In this document: in pieces, positions 13,388 to 23,200 of the stretch | Layout: each line of letters opens with the position of its first letter | How positions within the stretch are numbered: position 1 is the stretch's first letter | Assembly (NCBI RefSeq): GCF_963457605.1 | Contig: NZ_OY735139.1 | Span: 1,950,501-2,014,500, forward strand | Reading direction: 5' to 3' | Origin: an uncultured Gellertiella sp. | GTDB lineage: Bacteria; Pseudomonadota; Alphaproteobacteria; Rhizobiales; Rhizobiaceae | DNA: 64,000 bases | Made by a program: the position numbers and the translations under genes | Notes under the pieces: model-generated | What the model saw: the letters and a program-made list of their open reading frames with translations, nothing else | The model's database searches: none | Told to the model about the DNA's origin: nothing

Positions 13388-13709
13388 GGCGATCTCCTCA
13401 CGACGTCAGGCACGGGGCCGCCGGGGAATAACCCGGGCGCATCTTCCATAGCCGCTTGACGGCTCAAGTCAATTTCCGCCGTCGACTGCTTTCATCGCAA
13501 ATACGACTCACGTAAAAAGGCGGTAGAGCATACAAATTCGGGGAATCCGGCGCTGACCCACGCCTCCGGCGGCATTTCCCGCCGTTTCGCCCGGGAAATT
13601 CCGCGAAACCGGGCAAGATTTTCACCATTTTTTTGAAATGTCGTCCGTTTTGCCGGTGCTGCGCCGCGTGCAAAATAATCGGATCATTCCGGCTTGGCCG
13701 GGTCAAAAA
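13388..13709. other. Intergenic region upstream of pyc
   Basis: 322 nt between the pyc start and the luxR-type stop, both on the minus strand. It should hold the pyc promoter and the end of the luxR transcript. A small stem (GGCGG/CCGCC near 13570) and poly-T tracts around 13620-13635 are visible, but I cannot assign a convincing promoter, terminator or gene. Confidence 0.5.
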
Positions 13710-14450
13710 TCAGCCGATCAATCCGGTGCGCAACGCGATGGCCACCGCATGCTGCCGGTTCCTGGCCCCGAGCTTGGCCTGAATGCCGCTCATGTACCAG
13801 TCCACGGTATGGCGCGATATGTCGAGAAGACGGCTGATGTCGTTGGATGTCAGGCCATCGGCAAGATGAATCAGAACCTCCAGTTCGCGCCGGGTTATTT
13901 CGGGCCCGACCTGATCCGCGATTTGCGGCGTCAGGCTCGGCTCCTCCAGCATCCGCAGCTTCCAGTAGACGGCCTTGGCCGTCGCCTGGAACAGCGAGAT
14001 TTCCGTCGGCGAGAGGTCGATGGGTTTGCCGCCGATGGTCATCCAGCCAATCAGCCCGCCGCGGCCGTGAATGGGGAAAATGTAGCCATCCGTCAGGCCG
14101 TAGCGGGCCGCCTCCGCCATCATCCTTTCCATGTGCTTGCGATGCGGATCGGCCTTGAAGGCCTTCAGCGCATCCTTCCAGCGAAACGGCCGCTGGGCCA
14201 CAGCAAGGTAGCGCATCGCCGGGTCGATCAGCTGATACCGGGCCGCCTGGTAGACCTGCGCCCACCCCTCGGGCCAGCGGCTCGCCAGAAAGGGCAGCTG
14301 CCCGTCCTGATCCGGACGGGGCTGACTGAGGATCCCGTAAAAGTCGAACCCGTAAATGTTGAAGAGCTTTTCTAGCGCGGTCACCACCTGGGCGGAAGTG
14401 GGGCATTCCTCGGTTGTGACAAGCGTTTCAAGAATGGAATGTATCGTCAA
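13710..14450 (-). CDS. LuxR-family regulator with autoinducer-binding domain
   Basis: A 246-residue quorum-sensing-type regulator: autoinducer-binding domain about residues 15-165 and GerE/LuxR HTH about 178-240 (ITRRELEVLIHLADGLTSNDISRLLDIS, in two halves). Residues that line the acyl-homoserine-lactone pocket in TraR/LuxR appear conserved: Trp and Tyr in PEGWAQVY, the Asp-Pro of LIDPAM, Trp in FRWKD and the Gly in the GWMTI region. No luxI-like synthase is in this window, so it may be a solo receptor. The start is TTG at 14450, with GAGGG upstream; no in-frame ATG precedes the domain. Confidence 0.88.
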   Translation of the reverse strand: MTIHSILETLVTTEECPTSAQVVTALEKLFNIYGFDFYGILSQPRPDQDGQLPFLASRWPEGWAQVYQAARYQLIDPAMRYLAVAQRPFRWKDALKAFKADPHRKHMERMMAEAARYGLTDGYIFPIHGRGGLIGWMTIGGKPIDLSPTEISLFQATAKAVYWKLRMLEEPSLTPQIADQVGPEITRRELEVLIHLADGLTSNDISRLLDISRHTVDWYMSGIQAKLGARNRQHAVAIALRTGLIG

Positions 14451-14785
14451 AATCGCCCTCTGCTACGCTAAGATTCCAACGCTGTGTGCGTGTGGACTAC
14501 CGGAGATCTCCCTGCTTCCGTGCAAGAGTCAGCGATACATAGCTTACTATTTACTGGAATTTTAGCTATTTGGCTAGATTTCATATACGACAACACAAAG
14601 TGGAAGATTTTGCAAAATTCACAATCACGATCGATTTGGCCACAGGTCTAGATAGCGAAATATCGTATGTTCATTACCAATTATTTTGCAACGCAACAAG
14701 ATCTCCATCAGAGCTGTTAATGCTGAGTTCAGCTAGCGCTCTGTATGTTCCCCGCCGTATTGGGAAAGAAGCGGAAGGATAGAGC
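14451..14785. other. AT-rich intergenic region, luxR / ndvA divergent control
   Basis: 335 nt, clearly more AT-rich than its surroundings, between the luxR-type start and ndvA. Two short open frames on the + strand (about 70 codons each) lack family features and look fortuitous. The region must carry divergent promoters; I see no clear lux-box palindrome. Confidence 0.5.
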
Positions 14786-16543
14786 GTGTCGCTGTTCCAG
14801 GTTTATGCACGGGCTTTGAAATATCTGTCGATGTACCGGTTCCGGGTCTGTCTGGTGGTGGTCGCCAATATCATTCTGGCCGTCATCACCATTGCGGAGC
14901 CGGTCCTGTTCGGACGGATCATTGATGCGATGTCGAACCGGACGGCGGTTAGCCCCATGCTGTTCATGTGGGCAGGCTTCGGTGTTTTCAACACGATTGC
15001 CTATGTGCTGGTCGCCCGCGAGGCTGACCGGCTGGCACATGAGCGCCGGGCGTCGCTGTTGACCGAGGCCTTCGGGCGGATCATTTCCATGCCGCTGTCC
15101 TGGCACAGCCAGCGTGGCACGTCCAACGCGCTGCATACCTTGCTGCGCGCCAGTGAAACGCTGTTCGGCCTGTGGCTGGAATTCATGCGGACCCATCTGG
15201 CGACCGCCATTGCACTGGTTGTTTTGATTCCGACCGCCATTTCGATGGACTACCGTCTCTCGGCGGTTCTGATCGTGCTCGGCATTCTCTACTGGATCAT
15301 CGGCCGCGTTGTGATGAGCCGCACCAAGGTCGGACAGGCGGCGGTCGAGGCGCATTATCACACCGTCTTCTCGCATGTGAGTGACGTCATTTCCAACGTC
15401 TCGGTCATTCACAGCTACAACCGAATCGAATCGGAAACCCGGGCGCTCAAGGAATTCACCCGCCAGCTGATCTCTGCGCAGTTGCCGGTGCTGGACTGGT
15501 GGGCGATTGCCAGTGCGCTGAACCGCATGGCCTCGACCATCACCATGATGATCATTCTGGTGATCGGCACGATCCTGGTTCAGAAGGGCGAGTTGCGGGT
15601 CGGCGACGTCATCGCCTTCATCGGCTTCGCCGGTCTGCTCGTCGGGCGTCTCGACCAGATGCGGGCCTTTGCCACCCAGATCTTCGAAGCCCGCTCCAAG
15701 CTTGAGGATTTTTTCCAGCTTGAGGATTCCGTCAGGGATCGCGAAGAGCCGGCCAATGCCATGACGCTTGACCATGTGCGCGGCGAGGTCGAGTTCCGCA
15801 ATGTCAGCTTCGATTTTGCCGGGACCACCCAGGGCGTCAGCGAGGTCTCCTTCACCGTCAAGGCTGGCCAGACCGTTGCCATCGTCGGCCCGACAGGTGC
15901 GGGCAAGACGACGCTGATCAATCTGTTGCAGCGGGTCTATGAACCACAAAAGGGCGAGATCCTGATCGATGGAACCCGGATCGCCGGCGTTACCCGCAAG
16001 TCGCTGCGCGCCTCGATTGCCACGGTGTTCCAGGACGCAGGCCTGCTGAACCGTTCGATCAGCGACAATATCCGGCTCGGCAAGGAAGATGCCAGTGAAG
16101 GTGATGTGCGAGCCGCCGCCGATGCCGCCGCCGCCGCAGAATTCATCGAAAGCCGCCTCAACGGCTTTGAAACCCATGCCGGCGAGCGCGGCAACCGTCT
16201 GTCGGGTGGCGAGCGCCAGCGTATCGCCATTGCCCGCGCCATTCTGAAGAATGCGCCGATCCTGGTGCTGGACGAAGCGACCAGTGCGCTTGACGTCGAG
16301 ACCGAGGCCCGGGTGAAGACTGCCATCGACAATCTGCGCCGGGACCGGACGACCTTCATCATCGCCCACCGGCTCTCGACGGTGCGCGAGGCGGATCTGG
16401 TGATCTTCCTCGATCATGGCAAAGTGGTCGAGATGGGCGACTTCAACGAGCTCAGCCACAGCAATGGCCGCTTTGCCGCCCTGCTGCGCGCCAGCGGTAT
16501 CATCACCGACGAGGATGTCCGCAACGCGCACGAAGCCGCCTGA
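14786..16543 (+). CDS. ndvA: Cyclic beta-1,2-glucan exporter (ABC ATPase-permease)
   Basis: Inner-membrane half-size ABC exporter that moves cyclic beta-1,2-glucan to the periplasm; called NdvA in Sinorhizobium and ChvA in Agrobacterium, where it is needed for plant interaction and low-osmolarity growth. The 585-residue chain has a six-helix membrane domain (1-310) and a nucleotide-binding domain with Walker A GPTGAGKTT (about 369-377), LSGGE signature (about 472) and ILVLDEATSALD (about 492). The start is GTG at 14786 with GGAAGGA upstream; the family N-terminus SLFQVYARAL begins there. It converges with ndvB. Confidence 0.96.
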   Translation: MSLFQVYARALKYLSMYRFRVCLVVVANIILAVITIAEPVLFGRIIDAMSNRTAVSPMLFMWAGFGVFNTIAYVLVAREADRLAHERRASLLTEAFGRIISMPLSWHSQRGTSNALHTLLRASETLFGLWLEFMRTHLATAIALVVLIPTAISMDYRLSAVLIVLGILYWIIGRVVMSRTKVGQAAVEAHYHTVFSHVSDVISNVSVIHSYNRIESETRALKEFTRQLISAQLPVLDWWAIASALNRMASTITMMIILVIGTILVQKGELRVGDVIAFIGFAGLLVGRLDQMRAFATQIFEARSKLEDFFQLEDSVRDREEPANAMTLDHVRGEVEFRNVSFDFAGTTQGVSEVSFTVKAGQTVAIVGPTGAGKTTLINLLQRVYEPQKGEILIDGTRIAGVTRKSLRASIATVFQDAGLLNRSISDNIRLGKEDASEGDVRAAADAAAAAEFIESRLNGFETHAGERGNRLSGGERQRIAIARAILKNAPILVLDEATSALDVETEARVKTAIDNLRRDRTTFIIAHRLSTVREADLVIFLDHGKVVEMGDFNELSHSNGRFAALLRASGIITDEDVRNAHEAA

Positions 16544-16572
16544 GGTTCAGTCGCCAACAGCGGAAAATCAGC

Positions 16573-16604
16573 ACCGCCCACCCGCAAGGGGCGGGCGGTT
16601 TTTT
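16573..16604 (+). terminator. Rho-independent terminator of ndvA
   Basis: ACCGCCCACCC, loop GCAA, and GGGGCGGGCGGT form a strong stem with one mismatch, followed by six T. It starts 30 nt past the ndvA stop and lies just before the end of the convergent DUF1203 gene. Confidence 0.88.
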
Positions 16605-16628
16605 CATGGCCAAAGGGCAGACAGCGGC

Positions 16629-17096
16629 TTATGCGCGGTCAATGCGACCGGCATAGCAGCCGCGCCGGGCATTGTGGACATGGATATAGGCGATGTCAGG
16701 ATTGGCAAACAGCCGCGCGATCAGCGGTTCGATTTCCGTTCCCTCGACAATATCGGCATCCTGCATCATGCCGTCACTGCAATAGCCGCGCAGCGACAGC
16801 AGCCTGATGCGCATGACCTCGGGAACCTCCCCCACCGCCTCATAGGTCTGAAGCGCGCCCTCCCGGACAAAAATGGCATGGGTGGCGCGATAGGGTGTCT
16901 CGGCAGCCTGGCAGAGATGGTTGAGCAGCATCATGGTTTCGCCGGGCTCACCCTCGCGCATTTCGATACGGTCAGGAAAACCCGGCTTGGTATCGACAAT
17001 ATAGCGCTTCACGCCCCGGACGGCCAGTTCGGCATCGGAGAGACCATAAAGGGGCTTGAAGGCATCTGCGGAAAGGCCGGTAATGCGGTATGTCAT
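16629..17096 (-). CDS. DUF1203 domain protein
   Basis: A 155-residue cytosolic protein of the DUF1203 family, function unknown. Conserved-looking pieces are MTYRITGLSADAFKPLYGL at the N-terminus, CRDC-like replaced here by VKRYIVD, FVREGALQTYE, and AYIHVHNARRGCYAGRIDRA at the C-terminus. The start at 17096 is chosen because the family N-terminus begins there; a longer frame reaches 17291 with no conserved sequence. It lies between the 3' ends of ndvA and ndvB, 145 nt beyond the ndvB stop on the same strand. Confidence 0.8.
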   Translation of the reverse strand: MTYRITGLSADAFKPLYGLSDAELAVRGVKRYIVDTKPGFPDRIEMREGEPGETMMLLNHLCQAAETPYRATHAIFVREGALQTYEAVGEVPEVMRIRLLSLRGYCSDGMMQDADIVEGTEIEPLIARLFANPDIAYIHVHNARRGCYAGRIDRA

Positions 17097-17241
17097 GGCA
17101 GGCTCCTGTGATCGGGAGCGGCCAGAACAGCAGAGGCAGGGTCCCGCCGCCACCCGATTCCTGCCGGAGGGCGATAATGCCTGGAGTCTGACTGATTCAA
17201 GGTGAACCAGACAGACACCAGTGCTTAACCGGCGATCATAT

Positions 17242-20200
17242 TCAAAGGGCAAAGCCCTCCTTGGGATTGTCGAGTACCGTGCCGTCGACACTTACCTCGA
17301 TGTCACCATTCTTGCGGATCATGGCGATGCGGCGCATGCGACCGCCCACGGTCATGTCGACATCGACGCGATCCCAATCCTGCGGCAAGGCGGGGGCGAG
17401 AAGGATGCGGTTTTTCCGCTTGGTGATCCCGAGAATCCCCTCCACGCCTGCCCGGTAGAGCCAGCCCGCCGAGCCCGTATACCAGGTCCAGCCACCGCGC
17501 CGGGCGAGATCGCCTTCACCATAGACATCGGCAGCCACCACATAGGGCTCGACCCGGTAGATATCGGCTTGCGTCCGGGTCAGGGCATGATTGACCGGAT
17601 TGAGCAGCGAGAAGCAGGCATGGGCGTCGTCGCCGCGCCCGAGCTCTGCCAGTGCCAGCACCACCCAGGTGGCGGCATGGGTATATTGACCGCCATTTTC
17701 CCGAACGCCGGGCGGATAGGCCTTGATATAGCCGGGGTCGTGGCTGGTGGTCTCGAAGGGGGGCGAAAACAGCCGCAGCATGCCGGCATCACGGTCGACA
17801 AGCTGGTCCATCACGGCATTCATTGCCGCCTGCTGGCGGTCCGGCTGGCCCTGGCGCGACAGCACGCTCCAGGACTGGGCAATCGAATCGATGCGGCACT
17901 CCTCGCTCACCGCGGAGCCCAAGAGGGTTCCGTCGTCGAAGGTCCCGCGCCGGTAATAGTGGCCGTCCCAGCCAGCCTCTTCCAGCGCGCCGCGCAGTTT
18001 CTCAAGATGGGTCTGCCACCGGTCGATGCGCACGCCGTCGTCGCGGGTCCGGGCATGGGCGAGGAAGGTGTCAAGTGTACCGGCCAGCAGCCAGCCCAGC
18101 CAGACGCTGGTGCCCCGGCCCTCGATGCCGACCCGGTTCATGCCGTCGTTCCAGTCGCCGCCGAGAATCAGCGGCAGGCCGTTTTCACCGGTGCGACGGA
18201 TGGCAAGATCGAGACCAAGAGCGGCATGTTCATAGATCGACGCGGTCTGCTGCGACGTCTCGGGCCGATAGAAGGCATCATGCTGGCCTTCTGCCAGCGC
18301 CTCGCCGGACAGGAAGGCAATCTGTTCGTCCAGCAGGCCCACGTCGCCGGTGACATCCACGTAACGGTCAACCGCATGGGCCAGCCACACGACATCGTCT
18401 GATATCAGCGTTCTGACCCCTGCCCCGGTCTGCGGCAGCCACCAATGCTGGACATCGCCCTCAACAAACTGGCGGGAGGCGGCGTTGATGATCTGCGCCC
18501 GGGCGAGCGTTGGATCCTGAATGAGGAAGGCAAGCGTATCCTGCAACTGGTCACGGAAACCATAGGCACCGCTGGCCTGATAGAAGGCGGCGCGGGCACG
18601 GATACGGCAGGCCAGAGCCTGATAGGGCAGCCAGCCATTGATCATCAGGTCAAACGCCTTGTCCGGCGTCTTGACGGCAATCGTGCCGGTAAAGCGCGCC
18701 CAGAAGGCATGGGTATCGGCCAGCACCGTCTCGAAATCCCGGCCACGGACGGAGCCGAGGGCCGCACGAGCGTCTTCCCGGTTGGCGGCATCGCCGAGAT
18801 AGACAAACACATCCCGGCTTTCGCCAGGCCTGACCGTCACGTCGATGGCGATCGCGGCGGCGGGGTCGCCGTCGAAATCCACCGCATTCGACAAAGCCGC
18901 TCCGCTCTTGACGGCCGCAGGTGACAGGATCGACCCGGCAGGGCCGATGAATTCGCGCCGGCTGGTCGTCACACTGCCCGGCACATCGCGCGAGGCGAGG
19001 AAGGCGATGCGATTGGCATAATCGAGACTGTAGGGATTGCTGGCAAACAGCGCCGAACCGTCCGCATCCTGTGATGTCATGACATAGGGTGCGGTCTTTT
19101 GCGGATTGTTGCCGAGCACCCATTCCACATAGGCATAGACGCGCAGATGGCGCGCCTCCGGCCCGTTGTTGGTCAGCCGCAATCTCGAAATCTTTACCGG
19201 CTCGACCGTATCGACGGTCTGCAGCAGCTCAATCGACAGTTGGTTCTGATCGGTAACGAAGACACTGTAGCCCCGGCCATGCCGGGCTTCAAACAGCGCA
19301 TTTCTGTCCCGCGACAGGGCCGCAAACGGAGTCATGACCGACCCGCTCTCTCGGTCACTGATATAGAAGGCTTCGCCGGGCCGGTTGATGACGGCATCAT
19401 TCGACCAGGGCGTCAGCTGGTAATCCCGGGAATTCTCGCTCCAGGTAAAGCCACAGCCTTCCGCCGATACATGGAAGCCGAAATTGCTGTTGGCAATCAC
19501 GTTGATCCACGGCTGCGGCGACGCCTGTCCACCGTAAAGCCTGACCACATATTCATGCCCGTCGCGGCTGAAGCCACCATAGCCGTTCCAGAAGTCGAGG
19601 TCACCGTAATCGGTCACCGTCCTTTCTTCAGGTGCCGTCAGCACCGGCAATGTCAGGACCTGTTCGGCAACAGGTGCCGTCTCTGCCTTGAAAGGCGGCG
19701 AGAACAGCGAAACCGCCCGGTCGATCTGGTCGGCAACCGTGCCGTTGGCAGCATGGAACACGGCCCGCGACGCCGCAATCAAGGCCTGCCAGGTGGCGAG
19801 GTCCATCAGGTCGCGACGCACGGCGAAAATGTGCTGGCGCAAGCCATCGGCCTGGCCGAGGCGGCGGAAATTCTCGCAGGCCGCATCCAGCGCGTGCTGC
19901 ATGTCCTGTGCATAGGAAGCAGCACGTTCATTGACGATCACCAGATCGACCGTTAGCCCGCGCGAGCGCAGATATTCCTGCGCCATCAGTGCCTCGCGGG
20001 CAATGCCGAGGTCCATCTCGTCATTGATGCGCAGCGCGATGATCGGATAATCGCCGGAGATCGCCAGCGGCCAGAGTGCGGATTGCGAGGCAAGACCACT
20101 TTCGACCGTGGTTGCATCGGCGCGCAGGTGCATGTCGGGATAGACGAGGTAGCGGCCGAGCAGCTGGAAGGCCGCCGCCTGCTTCGACGTCACGCCGATG

Positions 20201-23200
20201 TGGCGCATCTGCACCTGCGCCCGCGTCCAGGCATGAACCATTTCGTGGCTGAAGGCGTCGGGATGCCGGTAGCGATCGATCGCCATGTCGACTTCCTCGC
20301 GCGAGGGAGCCGCGATGGTCCAGTAGATCACGCTGACCTTCTTTCCGGCCGGAACCCGCACCACGCGGCGCAGCGACAGGACCGGATCGAGCGTGAAGCC
20401 GTCGGTGCCGGAAAGGCTTGCGCCTGCGTCGAAGGCCTGCGCCTCGGCAAGCGTGCGTCCGCGCCCGATGAAGCGGCGGCGGTCGGTTTCAAATTCCGTA
20501 TGGCGCGATGACCCGGAATTGTCGACGATCAGGTGGGCGACCCACATGTCCGGCTCATTGGGATTGCGCTTGTTGCGCACCGCACGGATCACGTCGCCGC
20601 GCTTGCCGATTTCGGTCCGCACGAACATCCGCGAGAAGGCCGGATGGGCATTGTCGGACTCTTCAGAGGCCAGAACCGGCTCCAGATAGGAGGTCACCTC
20701 GATGAAGCGGTCTTCCTGGCTCATGTTGATCAGCGTGATCCGGCGGCCTTCCGCATCAAATTCGTTGGCGACGATGCATTCGACCTCGCTCGTCAGCTTG
20801 CCGACGGTCTTGGAGAATTCCGCCTTGTCATCACCGAAGATGACGCTGGTCTTTTCGCCCTCGATGGCACGCGGTTCGGCGGTCGCCGACCACCACTGGC
20901 TGTTCGCCATGTCACGCAGGAAAATGTAATTGCCCCAGCGGTCTTCGGTCGGATCGGCTTTCCAGCGCGAGACGGCCTGGCCGTTCCAGCGGGCATAGCC
21001 CGAGCCGGTCGCCGTCAGCATCACCGAATAATGGCCGTTCGACAGGAACACCAGCTCGCGCTCCCGCTTGGCGGGGTCGGCGATGGTGCGGACCCGCGGA
21101 CGCAGCAGATCGTCCTGGGTGGAGCCGGTCTTGGCCGGTTCGTGCTTGGCGCTCATCACCTGGACTTCGCGTGGTGCCTTTTCCTCGAGCAGCAGTTCCG
21201 CCGCCTCGATGACGGGATCGGAGTGGAAAAGCTCGCGCAGGTGGCCGTTGAAGACGACATTGGCAACGGCTGCAATCGACATGCCATGGTGATGTGCCAT
21301 GTAGTTGCGAACCACGGCACAGCGCTTGCCCTCCGGTACCCGGGTCGGCGTGAAATCGACCGCGTCATGGAACCCGTAGACGCCGAGCGCGCCGAGTTTG
21401 CGCAGTTCCATCAGGTTGGCAAGCGCCGCCTCGGGATTGTATTGCGAGGCAAGCAGCGAGGCATAGGGCGCGATCACCGCGTTTTCGCCAAGCCCGCGCT
21501 TCAGGCCCAGCGAAGGCACGCCGAAATTGGTATATTGATAGGTCAGTTCGTGGTCGCGTGCATTGAAGGCGGCTTCCGAAATGCCCCAGGGCGTGCCAAG
21601 CCGCCTGCCATGGTTCATCTGTTCCTTGACCACGAGATTGTTGGTCTGGTTGAGGATGCCGCCATAGCGTTCCTGCATGACCAGCGGCGGCATCAGATAT
21701 TCGAACATCGAGCCGGACCAGGACAGAAGCGCACCGCGCGATCCGACCGGCACGACCTGACGGCCAAGCTTGTACCAGTGCTCCGTCGGCAGGTCGCCCT
21801 TGGCGATCGCAAACAGGCTGGTGAGCCGCGCCTCGGAGGCCAGCAGATCGTAGCAGGCCTCATCGAGTTCGCCGGTATCGACGCGGAAACCGATCGACAG
21901 CAGGCGGCGTTCGGGGCGGAACAGGAAGCTGAAGTCCATGCCGAAGGCAATGCCGCGCGCCTTGTCGCGCAGGAAGGCCAGCCGCTGGCGAAGCGGTTCG
22001 ATATTGGAGATGTCGACGGCGGTATCGGAACCATGCGCCTCGCAATTGGCGACCAGCGCGCGGGCCCAGTCGGCCACTTCGCCGCTCTGGTGCGAGCCGA
22101 CCTCGTGATGCAGGTTCAGCGCCAGCTTTTCGATATCGCGGGCAAGGCCGAGAAGGTTGAGGATGTGGATGGAGGCCGAGACCTTTTCGCGCCGCACCGT
22201 GGCAAGCGCCGTCGAAAAGCCCTGGATCCGCTCCTCCAGCCTGCGCCGCAGCGGGCGCACCGTCTTGCGGTCGTCGGGAAGGTCCTGAAGCACCTCTTCC
22301 AGAATGCCGAGCCCGTCTGCAAGCCCGTCGATCTGGCCCTGCATATGGGCCGAAGGCGCCTCTTCCCAGTCGCGAAGGGCCGAGGACACCGCCACCAGAT
22401 GGCCTGCGAGATTGCCGCTGTCCACCGCCGAGACGTAACGCGGGCCAAGGGTGGCCAGGCTGTCGGTCAGATACCAGTTCAGCAGGTGACCCCGGTATTT
22501 TTCCATGCTGTCGATGGTCGACAGCGTCTGTTCCAGCCGCTGGATGGTTTCGGCAAACGAGATCCAGCCGAACTGGCGGGCCGATATCACCGACAGAAGA
22601 TAGACGCCTATGTTGGTCGGCGAGGTGCGCTTGGCGAGCACCGGCTGCGGAATTTCCTGGAAATTGTCCGGCGGCAGGAAATGCTGTTCGGCTGTCACGA
22701 AGGTTTCGAAATAGCGCCAGGTACGCCGGGCAATCTTGCGCAGTTCCGTCGAGACCTCTTCCGAAACGTCGAGGCGGTCTTCGGTCTCGGCGGTCTGGCT
22801 GACATACCAGGCAACGGCGGGCGAAACCAGCCAGAGGAAGCAGAAGGGCAGCGCCACGAGGAATGTATCGTGTCCCGGCAGGCCGGCGGCAACCAGCCCC
22901 AGCAGGGCTGCGGCCACCGAGTGCCACATCGCCTTGTAATAGGCAAGAATCGTGCCCTGCGCACTCGATTGCACGCTGGCTGCCGTCTTCCATTCCAGCA
23001 GATATTTGCGGCTGACGAACAGGCGATAGAAGGAGCGGATGATCGCATCCGCCATCTTGCAGGCGGAATCGGCGATGAACACCACCCTGAGCGCCACCTG
23101 GGCATTGGCACCGCGCAGATCCGTCCACACAGTGTAGAGATGGGCCCGGGCGACGATATCGCTGGAGCGCGGAATGACGCCTGAAATCAGCGACAGTGTC

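Noticed and set aside
14570-14782. 70-codon frame just before ndvA
   Set aside because: In AT-rich non-coding DNA, no ribosome site or family features.
20533-23184. 883-codon open frame antisense to ndvB
   Set aside because: Antisense to a continuous conserved enzyme; composition typical of a shadow frame.
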